64,000 bases of DNA from Fragum whitleyi (Eukaryota; Mollusca; Bivalvia; Cardiida; Cardiidae), in NCBI GenBank assembly GCA_948146395.1, contig OX411549.1, positions 33,192,693-33,256,692 of the forward strand. Direction: 5' to 3'. Positions 54,085-64,000 of this stretch are shown piece by piece. Both the position numbers and the translations under genes were made by a program. Within the stretch, counting starts at the first letter, position 1. Each line of letters begins with the position of its first letter. The notes below the pieces were generated by a model. The model ran no database searches and was not told the origin of the DNA. It saw only the letters and a program-made list of their open reading frames with translations.

Positions 54085-56209
54085 CTGCAAAAGCATCAGC
54101 AATTAGTACGGTATGTGTCATCTGAAGTCAGGGGTCATTATAGTTTTTGAAATTGGGAGTCATTGACTCCTTCACTATGAAATTCTGGGAATCAAAACTG
54201 ATATTAAAGGGCGTCAAAACAATGTCAGAGCCCAGGTTTAGCCAACAACACTTTCCATGTGTCTTGTCATTTCAACCCTTCTTGTTGTTTCAACCCCTTA
54301 ACAATTAACAAACTCGAACACTAAATGATCATGTGACTCTCTGATAGAAAATATTTTAATATACTCCTGATGTTTCTTACTATTTTTTAGAAAAAATTAA
54401 CATAGAAATTATGATGAACAATATAACTGTCATTAAAGTTTGCATATTAACAAAATAAAACAATTGCTTACTTTCATTTTGACTCCCAAACTAAACAGGA
54501 AACAATAGAAAATGTCACCTGTGCACGCTCTGGTCCTGTACAATCAGGATCCCTATCTAACCTCAGCTGCTTTGTAAAATCAACTCTGGACCCATAATTC
54601 ACCTGACCAATCAGAAGGGTCAAATTGACAATACAATCAGTTGATTGGTTTAGAAGCTGAACAGCTACCTAGGTTATTCTGGTGCATAAAGCTACACTTT
54701 CCATTAATCCTGGACGACTTATCATAGGTTTGGATTTAACAGTTTATATGACATTTTTAATTTTATTACAAAAGAAGTTTATTAATATAACCTCGATTTG
54801 CACATGCATAATGATTTAACTCTTAAGTCGTCAAAAACACAGGTAAAGGCTTTATGCTTTACTTGCCTTATGCAGTGGGCAGAAAGCTGTGATGACGTCA
54901 TAAAAACAAATAACTTTTGAGCAGGAAAATAATTTACCCATTTTTTTGTGAGTTGACACAGTCTAATTATGTGTGTCTTCCTTGCTTTGGAATAATTTAA
55001 TATTTTCTTACGGACCTTTACATAACATATGAAATAATCAGTCTTCCTTTATCAATGGTCTTTCAAAAAAGTAGGTTAAATAAAGAACAATACTTGGCTG
55101 GTAGAAAATGGATACGCATAAAGCATCATTCTTGAACATGTACTTGTAAAAATGTAAATAAATACTCCAATCTGTGTATTTCAGAAGACTACCGATGCTA
55201 AATTCAGAAATTTTGGGAAAACAATATTAGATAAAAGATCGATTATTTTGAACTTTGATATTATGAAGGGGATTTGTCTCCCTTAATAATACTGAAGCAA
55301 CACAAAGCACTCTAAGGGCACTTTGTGGCTTTTCCTTCTTCTAGATAACACATGTTAAATATTGAAATAACCAAAAATAGAGAGAAGAACGTGCATCATC
55401 AAAGTTTTTTTGTGTTTTTTTTTGCAATGGGGGCCTACATGGAGAATGATAGTCTCATTATATTTTGCCATTTTGTTTTATTATTTTTTTTTACTTTTAT
55501 ATTTGATTTTATTTCTGTCGAATGAGACCAGTCCAAAAATAGCATCGCTTTCCGAGGACAGAAATGTGTACACTTTGTACATGTTTACTTTTCATAGGGG
55601 CGCATTAAGAGATATAGGTGGTTTAAAATAATTTGGTTTATACCAAGGCCTTAAATAGGCAAAAGACAAATATTTAGCCCTAAAACTTTGATCTATAATA
55701 AATTCGTAATATAGTTTCTTGCCTAGATATATGACAATATACCCGGCAGTAAAAATGATGTCAGCCCTCGCCTACAGCTCGAGTGACTTCAATTTTCAAG
55801 CCGGGAATAAATTGTCATATACCCTGGCAAGAAACTGTATAACTAATAAAGTACATATTATGACCGAAACTTTTTATCAATGAACACATGGGTGTTATTT
55901 TAAGATGCAAGAATCTAGGAGAAAATAGGATAAGACTACGATTTTATGCTCTGTGGGAAGTTAAAGAATAATAACATGTGGAAATATTATTTAATTTAGT
56001 CAAGATTTATTATGACAATTGCATTTATCACTTAATGCTAAGTAGATCGATACAGTGGGGTACCAAGCTACTTTTAAAGCCACGGATAAAAGAAAACCTA
56101 GGGCTTTGCGCATATCTATCATAGAAGTAATAACACATTTTCGTAATGTACAGTCTCTTTAGTTTAGACTACAAGAACACAAACAAATAAATCACACCAT
56201 CAAACTTAC
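54085..56209. other. 5' flank or first intron of the macro-TIR gene, no coding exon recognised
   Basis: No repeat family or coding exon recognised; only short ORFs and AT-rich stretches. Probably the first intron if the 5' UTR exon call is right. Confidence 0.4.
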
Positions 56210-56300
56210 TGTAGTTTTTTTCTTCCGTGTCTCAAAGCATTTGAAATGTTTACTCGGTAACAAATGTAAACAATAGGGAACTTGATTGTCTTCCTTGGAG
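56210..56300 (-). other. Candidate 5' UTR exon of the macro-TIR gene
   Basis: On the - strand AAAAAACTACA is followed by a strong donor GTAAGTTT (56209 downward). About 2.1 kb upstream of exon 1, a plausible non-coding first exon; the start site is unknown and the left limit is arbitrary. Confidence 0.25.
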
Positions 56301-57439
56301 TACACTATAATGAACAAACTATTACGTAGAAAGGCATTTCATACCCTCTTAGAAGAAAAGTTTTACTAAATTCAATATTAAATCGTAGAATGGTTTTAAA
56401 ATTTCTTTTATAAACTCGTTCATTATTTTTATCGTAGCTTTACTTATCCTGATATATAAACTTTAATCAATTCTATTTTACATTGTCACAAATCAAGTGT
56501 TTTATTCTATAGACTAGACGATAACGCTAAACAATAGGCTGGAAAGCCTGCCTATCTACCTGCGCTACCCTGCGACATTCTTATCTTATTGTAGACATTT
56601 TGCTATTTAACCTCCAAGTCAACCTAAAAATTTAAGGTCATTTCCATGATTGTTTCTGTTTTTGAGTTTTGTATTAATTTTGTATATTTTCGAAAATATT
56701 TTACAACTTAGACAAGACCGGCCCGGCGTGATGTAGAGTACCAACTACCCATTTTTTTTTTGTTTGAGAACATAAAGGCATAGGGTGATTTGCTTATCAT
56801 GTCAAAGAAATCCCAAAAAGACCTACTCAAATGCAAGAGGCACTTTCTCGCAGGTCATTGTATGCCGACCGAAAAAGTGCTGAACATTCGAGACTGTAAT
56901 AAGAAACACGGTTTTGATTTCAGTGGCGTCCGAAGTGTATCTAAATGCTTGCAGTACCGATTATTCCATTTCTTTAATTAAGCTGAATTTCTACGCATAC
57001 TCATTGACTATTTTGCTTATCACTTGCAAATACTTGTAAAAATGTTTTTGTCAGTTCTTGAAAAAATCATCTACTCGTATATTTCTTCATGTAGAAAATT
57101 CCACTTCAAATAGAGACATATGCCGATCTCTATGAATTTACTTGTAAATAAAATGATATGGTAATGATTTAGCTAATCAAAGCTTCTTCTATCTGAAAAC
57201 AACATTTGAAGTCTCTTAACTATTCTGTCACGGTGTAGAGTTACTTTGTTTTGCGCCCAATTCATGAAAAAATTATAATGAATTTTTTTCAAGAGATAAA
57301 AATTCTAAAACTGATTCACTTAATCACCCTTTTTAACGACACTCGAGTTTTCAAAGTGAGAATTTAAGAAGATTTTTCAGATTTCAAAGTAAAGTTGGAC
57401 CAGCCCTGCCACGCCTTTATTTATTACCAATCCAAATTA

Positions 57440-57720
57440 AATGAATTATCTACCTAAAGGTTACCCAAGGAACATTCGTGCCAAGTTTGGATACAACTGG
57501 CCTAATTGTTTGGGAAGAGAAAAAAACCCAGCCCTGCCACCAAAACATGAGAGTTTCCAATCAAAATTTCTTAAACAATTTACGAAGAGGGTCAAGAAAG
57601 GAAAATTCATAACAAGTTTCAATGAAATCAGCATAGTGGTTTGGGAGAAGAATATTTTTAAAACCTTTAATGGGACAATTACCCAGGCCCTGCCCCATCC
57701 TTATTTGGGGTCAATTAAAT
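57440..57720. repeat. Fragment of a tandem-unit element
   Basis: Two degenerate units with CCAAGTTTGG, CATAGTGGTTTGGGAGAAGA and ATTTTTAAAACC resemble those of the A to F elements. The 95-codon ORF is a by-product. Confidence 0.45.
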
Positions 57721-57745
57721 TTTTCTAGAAAATTTTAAGAAATCA

Positions 57746-57860
57746 GCCGCCGTCATAGCGCCGAGATACCGTGTCTGACTGTGAATCTGAAAGCCTCGGG
57801 ATCGGTCCCCGACGGCGACTCTCATCCTTCCGACTATTTCTCTCCCACCAATAGCTTAAT
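57746..57860 (+). mobile_element. tRNA-headed SINE, short copy
   Basis: Head GCCGCCGTCATAGCGCCGAG to GGGATCGGTCCCCGACGGCG, followed by TTCCGACTATTTCTCTCCC and CACCAATAG, which matches the body of the 60254 copy. Confidence 0.6.
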
Positions 57861-58032
57861 AAACGTGGACTTACGCGGGATACAGACGTTTCTGTTGGGT
57901 TTTAACAACAAAGTATTACTGAGAAATTACACTTTCAATCAAAATTATGTTTCTTATTTGTAAACATTACGTGCACTAAACGACCACCCCATATGTAGAC
58001 CGCTTTTTGGTGGTCTCGCAAGTGGTCGCTTA

Positions 58033-58257
58033 ACCATTTCCTGTTTTACAAAATTTTGGACCCGTCCAAATTCAAAGGTTTTGCAGACGAAATTTTAAAG
58101 TGGATATAATTTGAAAAATAACCATTCAGTAGGGTAGAAAATAGTGTGGAAAAAGAAGAAATTGCTTGTCAGGAGCAATTTCTTCTTTTTTCACAATGTT
58201 TTCTCAATCATAAAATCACAGGCACGTAAAAAGCAGGGATTAAACAGCAAAGGGTTA
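58033..58257. mobile_element. MITE-5 copy
   Basis: Near-identical copy of 48969-49196, with the first bases fused to a GCGACC-family end (GTGGTCGCTTAA). High similarity suggests recent activity. Confidence 0.85.
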
Positions 58258-58572
58258 ATGCATGTTTTACTTCCTATACTATTAAGGGACATAACTACAA
58301 GTCTAATTCGTGAACAAATAATGCCTTCTATAATTTGATATCCAAGAAATCCTATCGGTTTTGTTGCGCTTTTTAGACATAAACACTCGTCCATCATGAT
58401 GAGTTTATGTGCGTTTTATTTGTTATATAATTGTTAACTATTACTCGTTTATTGCATATTTGAAATCTCAATTAAAAGATGTTGAATTTTGATTACTTAC
58501 ATTTGATTGCTTACCCCCATGATAACATAAATCTAATTGTGACTTCACTAAAGAATATTTAAACATTGTTGG

Positions 58573-58576
<4 letters not shown>

Positions 58577-58616
<40 letters not shown>
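58577..58616. repeat. A run of about 40 bases
   Basis: Uninterrupted poly-A on the + strand. It could be the tail of a retroposed copy, but I could not recognise an upstream body. Confidence 0.8.
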
Positions 58617-58618
<2 letters not shown>

Positions 58619-59555
58619 TCTTATTTTTTACGATTATACATTAAGTACCATTTTGAAATTAACTCGATCAAAACCATTCCCAATTATCCGCTCAGCGCTT
58701 TATTCACTCACCCCACTCACGTAGAGCCCTCAAAAACGCTCGGAAATCGTTCAAAAACGCTTCTAAATTATGCCCAACGATCAATATCTTATTCAAATCG
58801 ATTCCACAATTTTATTTGCTGGTGTGAATTTTAAGGCTATTGATTGGTTCTTGGAGACATGAACAGAACAGTAGGTAGATCTTATCAAAATGGGAGAATA
58901 AAATATCGCAATTTCGTCCTATTGGACGAAATTATCTATATTGTATTGTAATGTCCCACCTCCTGGACCCTACATAACGATAACTAGGGACTGGGTTCAT
59001 TCCCTGGACTAGGAAATCAAATTGGTAGAGTGCAGCCTGGGTCAAACTAGTGTCCAAAAGGAGAGAAATCACCGGAGACGTCTGGGAACGAGCTCCCTAC
59101 ACGACGGGTCGTCCGTTTCAGGAGTAAGGGAGATTGGGGTCTAGCGACCTCCAGACGCACAAACCATTAAGTCCAAGTTAAATTTAGGAATGTAAAAGAG
59201 GACTATGTATAGAATCCTTGTACTTGTATATCGCCATTTTCAGGCACAGTTTTCTGGCTACGACAAGTCTCAAACAAAATTTAATTGAATCCAAGCGGGC
59301 ACTAGTTTTTGACTTGATTGTTCACACGTTAAAACACTGGTGGGCATAGAAACATCCACAAAAATGGGCATAGCAAAATACACATGTACAATTGATCGTT
59401 TAATTCACGATGAAGTAATACGTTTATTAGATAGAAAATTTTACAAAAGCGGAATCATTAAACATGTTCTTATAGCTGTTATTGTGCAAGCTGATGAAAA
59501 TATGTCGTCGATTGCTCTGAGCGAAACAGTTGAAACTGCATATATCGAGAGTTTA

Positions 59556-59612
59556 GTGCAAGACTGAACTAAGTGTATATACAGTGTATATACACTTCGT
59601 ACAGTCTTTGCA
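59556..59612. repeat. Palindrome with TGTATATACA centre
   Basis: GTGCAAGACTGAACTAAGTG is mirrored by CACTTCGTACAGTCTTTGCAC around TATATACAGTGTATATA. Directly follows a 75-codon ORF of unknown nature (59340-59567). Confidence 0.7.
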
Positions 59613-60054
59613 CCAAGCCACCACTAAGCCATCTCTATAAGTATAGAGGCAGTACAATTATTCGCACTGAGCCATCGACATGTCAACACTTTTTCGTCGA
59701 CTTTAGTCTAAAACCATGTAACTCAACCAAGCTTTATTTGGGAGGTTAGTATTATAACGATTTTAGTTTTATTTAAATTACTCCATTTCCACAATGAAAA
59801 ATCACTTTGTACACGATGCTACTGACAATAAAATCTGTAGATTAGTAGTTATTCCTTTCGCCTTTCTACAACATTGGACCAACTTCGAGTAGGAATAAGG
59901 TTGGTCATACAACATAATAGATTAAGGGCCATGGGGTCCGGGGCCCGTTTTTCTAAACATCTTACAAAAAAATGATCACAAGTACAAGTCAAAATCACAA
60001 ATCGTAGCTGGTGTTTTCATTCAAAGTAAGATTCTGCCTTACAATATCTCATTT

Positions 60055-60935
60055 ATTAAAGGGAGGTTATAAATATCATCCTGAACAAAATTAACGATAT
60101 AAAAATACCTCCTTTGGATTTTACTCTAAACTCTCACCCCACTCATTCATTTTCATTAAAAATCATACCAAAATCATTCACCTTATCAATTTTACGATAG
60201 TATAAACTGTAAGTTGTTATACAGTACTGTGAACAGCAAGTACTAAATCCTTTGCCGCCACCATAGCGCAATTGGTTAGGCATGAGACTTCCAATCTGGA
60301 AGTCGTGGGTTCGATCCCCGGTGGCGGCAAATATCCTTTCCGACGTTTGTCTCTCACCAATGGGTAGATAATTTTAAACCTATGTGAAAAGCAGTCGGGG
60401 GCTAGGAAAGGGTGTAATGGTAGTAAAGGTGTAGAAATACGAGGAATCCATTATTAGGTGCTCCGACCGCCGCGATATAACTGAGAAATTGTTGAAAGCG
60501 GCGTAAAACCCATTCAAACAAACAAAGCTAAATCCTTTAAATATGAAATCTTCTCCTGGCTCTCATCATTGTCCCATAATATTGGCAGTTGTTGCAAAGT
60601 TCTGGTAGAAGGCTTTTTTTTATATCGTTAATTTTGTTCAGGATGATATTTATAACCCCCCTTTAATAAATATGCATACAAGTTCAATAAATAGGTCCAT
60701 CTTTCTGCAAAAAACCAATCAAATTCTTATAATGTAAACTATGTCAACTGCAATATTTTGGCTAGCTATATTTATTTTTAATGTAGTTGTTGATCTAGAC
60801 ATTTTAGTGTTTTTGGAGCGTTTTTGAATGGTTTGATTGAGTGTTTGTAATAAATGAATGGGGCTCTGAGTGAACGATTTAGAATGGTTTTGATTGAGAA
60901 GAATGTTATTTTCACGATGTTACTTACTGCACTAC
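60055..60935. mobile_element. MITE-8 type element carrying the SINE
   Basis: Inverted segments TTAAAGGGAGGTTATAAATA (60055) and ATTTATAACCCCCCTTTAA (60650), then GAGCGTTTTTGAATGG and GAGTGAACGATTTAGAATGG on the right. Inserted into a MITE-7 start (59940-60052). Confidence 0.55.
60254..60526 (+). mobile_element. tRNA-headed SINE, full copy
   Basis: 60254-60328 has a perfect 7-bp acceptor stem (GCCGCCA/TGGCGGC), an A box TAGCGCAATTGG and a B box GGTTCGATCCC. The D and anticodon stems pair poorly, so a working tRNA is unlikely. The body TTTCCGACGTTTGTCTCTCA and the tail GAAAGCGGCGTAAAAC with ACAAACAAA give it away as a SINE; a second copy is at 57746. Confidence 0.7.
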
Positions 60936-62380
60936 CTCTGAGCACTGGGCGTCAAATCAAAACATTTTCCGAGTTCTGTTAGACTATAATTTCGCAATAC
61001 TTTTTCTAGGCCGATTCTTCGAAAGATAAATTCTAAAATAACTCTTTTATAAATTGTTGGTGAGTTGATAAGTTAATCAGTTCTTGTAACATACCTAGAT
61101 ATTTTCAAAGGGACTGGGATTTTATTAAATAGAAAATGTTTTAAAAGTAATTCCCAAGTTTTACCGACAAGAAATGGAAAACAGTACATGCGAAAAACTA
61201 AGACGACAATAAACAAATGAATTAATAAATAATTCAGTAATTGAACCATTAAAAAAAGAGATGGAATGTGTTTTTTTTATTCAAGAATTTGAAATAGATG
61301 GGTCCGTTCTCCCGAGAACCAGAAAAGGGTATAAATAGCCTAAGCGAATATACATGTATCGCGTACAGATTTGAGTAAATTTATCCTTTACGCCAGTTGT
61401 TACCTTAATCAATATCAATTTCTCCGGACGGAATTTCACTTTTGTGTGACTTCTATTCGATTAAGTAGGTAACATCTTGTCATATTTGTTCACCGTCGTA
61501 TACAGCCTCACCGGTCATTCTTGCCGTTAATTGAGTGTTTTTGTTCACCCAGGTAACATCTGTTCTTCTCTTATGTACATCAATTAATGGATTAGCCATA
61601 CACAGAAAGGAACTTAATTGGTTTTAACGTCGCGTATCGAGCTCCACGTCACGTGTATACGTTCGATAAAAGACTTACCCTACGTGTAACGGGAAAGGTA
61701 TTTAAGGAATGGCGACATGGATTGTGAACTATGTTAGGATTGGAAATCTTCAGGATATAACATCTTGGAAACAAACATGTTTTGAGAGAAATGATAATTT
61801 GGACTTTATCTCATCAGTTGCAATTTTTTATTTTTATTTATTGTAAAATTTTCATAGGACAGTGAACTTCTTAAATTCTCATCATATTATCCTAAACGTT
61901 CTTTCTGTTTCATATGATTCTTAAAACAAACCCTTTAAATACGATCGCTAACGTGCTGTGTTTTTTATCTTTTTTTAATATTTTGTTTCTTCCCCCCCCC
62001 CCCCCGAAAGTTGATTTCTTATATTGGATATATTATCTAGTTAAGTTTCTTTCCTTGTTGTGAACAGATTCAATGCTTGTATCTTTCCCGTTCTAAAAGA
62101 TACACATTTAATTTTCATTTTTCGTATATCAATACAACTTTTCCTAATAGCCTCCGACTATCCATAAGTGTACAGTCGTGAGTGTCAAGAGGACTGCTAG
62201 AAAAGTAGTTGACTCATTACTTGCAAACGAAAATCCAATTAAGATATATATACAATTCGTGAAAGAGGATAAATTTAAGTAAAGCAACACAGATATCTCA
62301 CATATAACGTTCTCTATCAAATGTTAGAGATTATGAAAATATTACCATGGTATATCACATACCATTGCTACTAATTTTAC
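60936..62380. other. Non-coding stretch, nothing recognised
   Basis: AT-rich sequence with a 14-C run near 61992; no ORF of note, no known domain and no repeat family seen. Confidence 0.4.
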
Positions 62381-62409
62381 GTTGTGGATGGGGAACACGT
62401 TATACTAGT

Positions 62410-62790
62410 AGTAGAACATAACACACCAGTAAAGCGCTATTGCAACGCTAATTACGAGGAAAATATTAAACCAGTATGGTGCCATTACAACGCTAATTAC
62501 GAGGAATATATGAAGTCAGCGATTGCCGTTACAGCGCTATTTGCGAAGAGTATATATAACAAGCATGGTGCTATTACAACGCTGTTGAAATAGAACTCAT
62601 CACATCAGAATAGCTCCATTATTACGCTGTTGTCGAGGATCACATCAAAATGGCGCCAATATAAGACTGAAGACTAGGATCACATCAATATAGTGCCAAT
62701 ATAAGGCTGATGACGAGGATCACACCAATATGGTGCCAATATAAGGCTGATGAGAGAATTGCAACAATATGGTGCCAATATAACGCTGTT
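62410..62790. repeat. Degenerate tandem repeat, unit about 42-46 bp
   Basis: Repeated ATATGGTGCCAATATAAGGC and GACGAGGATCACA blocks, with earlier units reading AACGCTAATTACGAGGA. About nine diverged units. Confidence 0.65.
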
Positions 62791-63571
62791 GACACAGGTA
62801 GAGTGTGTGTTTTGTCACTATATCTGTGATTACGGCGATATTTTGTACATCGCTATCATCAATAGGTTGGAGAATAATAGAATCGTGATGGTCGTCTCTC
62901 TTAACAGACGAGCCTAGTCGACTTAAGAAGAGGAAAGCAATATACACACGTTCATGTAGGATTCCATTGGATAATTAGTTCTAAAAATTAAAGGAAAAAA
63001 AAGATAGTATCAATGCCTGAAGAGCATTTTGTCTTTTAGAGAAGGAAGGTAGAGATTAGTGAAAACATCTTATAATCAATTGACAGATGCAACAGTACAT
63101 ACACGTATAACGAAAAAGAGCATGGCCATTTTATTTATTTATTTTTACATAAGTAACGTTCATATTCACAAATTGGAAATTTTTAGCATATTTAACTTCC
63201 TACAAAGTGACTTGAGGTATCTGAATTTTATGTTTTTTTATTTTCCTTGATAAAAGCTATTTTGCAAAAAATATTTAGATTCAGCCTCGGAGTGTTTTGT
63301 ATAATGTAAGAACTATTCAATAAGCCTTAATTTTGTAATATTGTGATATTGGCGAACTTTGTCATTATTTTAAGATAAATTCAAGTTAAACTGTTCTACT
63401 TTGATACCGGTATGTATTCTTACTCGACCTTTAACAACTTATTGCATGCACGCATGTCATTATAAAGTTTGCAATGTCCTTGTGCCCGTCTCTTTTATGC
63501 TCGTCTTACTAAAAATGATGCATAGTATTACAGATCCATGTAACCTTCTGTGTTCTAGTATTTCGACTTAA

Positions 63572-63795
63572 GCCTTGTCATGCTGTATAAATAAATCTTT
63601 TTTCAAAATTGCATTTAAAAATCAAAGTGCAAAAAGTTCCAGATGTTTTAAATGTTTTTTTTTAAACTCACCTGGCTTTGAAAAAGATAACAGGTGGTAA
63701 AGACTAAAATAAGACAGCAAAGCAGTCTTGATCTTTGTCTATACCTTCTGCTATAGCCGGAATATACCGAGTCCGGCCTAACAAGGGTTGAGTTG
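63572..63795. mobile_element. MITE-3 copy, diverged
   Basis: AAGCCTTGTCATGCTG at the left and CCTAACAAGGGTTGAG at the right, with AATCAAAGTGCAAAA and TCTTGATCTTTGTCTATAC shared with 53655-53907. Confidence 0.55.
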
Positions 63796-64000
63796 CAATA
63801 TCGCAATTTTAAAAGCAAGTGTGTTTGTTCGTGAAAGTAATCATAATTATTTTTTTTTAATAACTTCAAGCCTTCTTTGCATAGTTCTAATAATATTATT
63901 TTTTATTGTTATTTGTTCTTTTGTTGTTTACAAAACAAAAACCAGAAAAAAAGAAAGAATAAAACATTAATTTTGCTGAAATTGTTTATTTGTCTTGTTT

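Noticed and set aside
60254..60328. Functional tRNA gene (Gly-TCC-like loop CTTCCAA)
   Set aside because: Acceptor stem and A and B boxes are good, but D and anticodon stems pair poorly and the sequence continues into a SINE body shared with 57746.
63788..63970. Membrane-like ORF at the right edge (LLCIVLIILFFIVICSFVVY)
   Set aside because: T-rich DNA easily encodes hydrophobic runs; no homology, splice signals or context support a gene.

Overview
This window is animal nuclear DNA and most likely comes from a bivalve mollusc. The evidence is spliced genes with GT-AG introns, AT-rich non-coding DNA, and dense short repeats. The repeats include tandem-repeat elements ending in GGAC-type microsatellites and short palindromes, a style I know from clam and mussel genomes. 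The bivalve call is inference; nothing here names a species. There is no operon structure and there are no bacterial genes.

Two genes can be rebuilt exon by exon, and they converge tail to tail. Gene 1 (+ strand, 307-14177, entering from the left edge) is the 3' part of an anion-type Cys-loop receptor of the glycine/glutamate-gated chloride channel group. Six exons with matching phases give 332 residues from ligand-binding loop D to the stop after M4. Its first visible intron carries a tRNA-derived SINE and a dead L1/Tx1-like LINE; later introns carry a perfect 40-bp tandem repeat, a large tandem-unit element and MITE-like palindromes.

The stretch from 14.2 to 24.7 kb is intergenic. It holds a relic of a second LINE, a 3.2-kb tandem-unit element (E) with another element (F) inserted in it, and further repeats.

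Gene 2 (- strand, 54084 down to 24728) is the main discovery. Fourteen exons, all phase-compatible, sum to exactly 2802 nt (933 residues plus stop). The predicted protein has an N-terminal macro-like domain, three TIR domains in tandem, a Ser/Asn/Glu-rich tail and a C-terminal CaaX prenylation box (CILI). TIR1 has Gln where the NADase Glu is expected, while TIR2 and TIR3 keep Glu. The set suggests a membrane-anchored innate immune or NAD-derived-signal protein, with TIR domains that could make or scaffold ADP-ribose products and a macro-like domain that could bind them. That function is inference.

Gene 2 introns are full of transposons. They include a non-autonomous BEL/Pao LTR element (37075-38778) with 203-bp LTRs, a 5-bp target duplication and an intact 361-codon gag/DUF5641-like ORF. 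It sits inside a tandem-unit element that itself sits inside another. Several palindromic MITE families lie unusually close to exon borders. From about 56.3 to 64 kb I see only repeats (two copies of a tRNA-headed SINE, MITEs, a 40-A run, degenerate tandem repeats) and no convincing gene.
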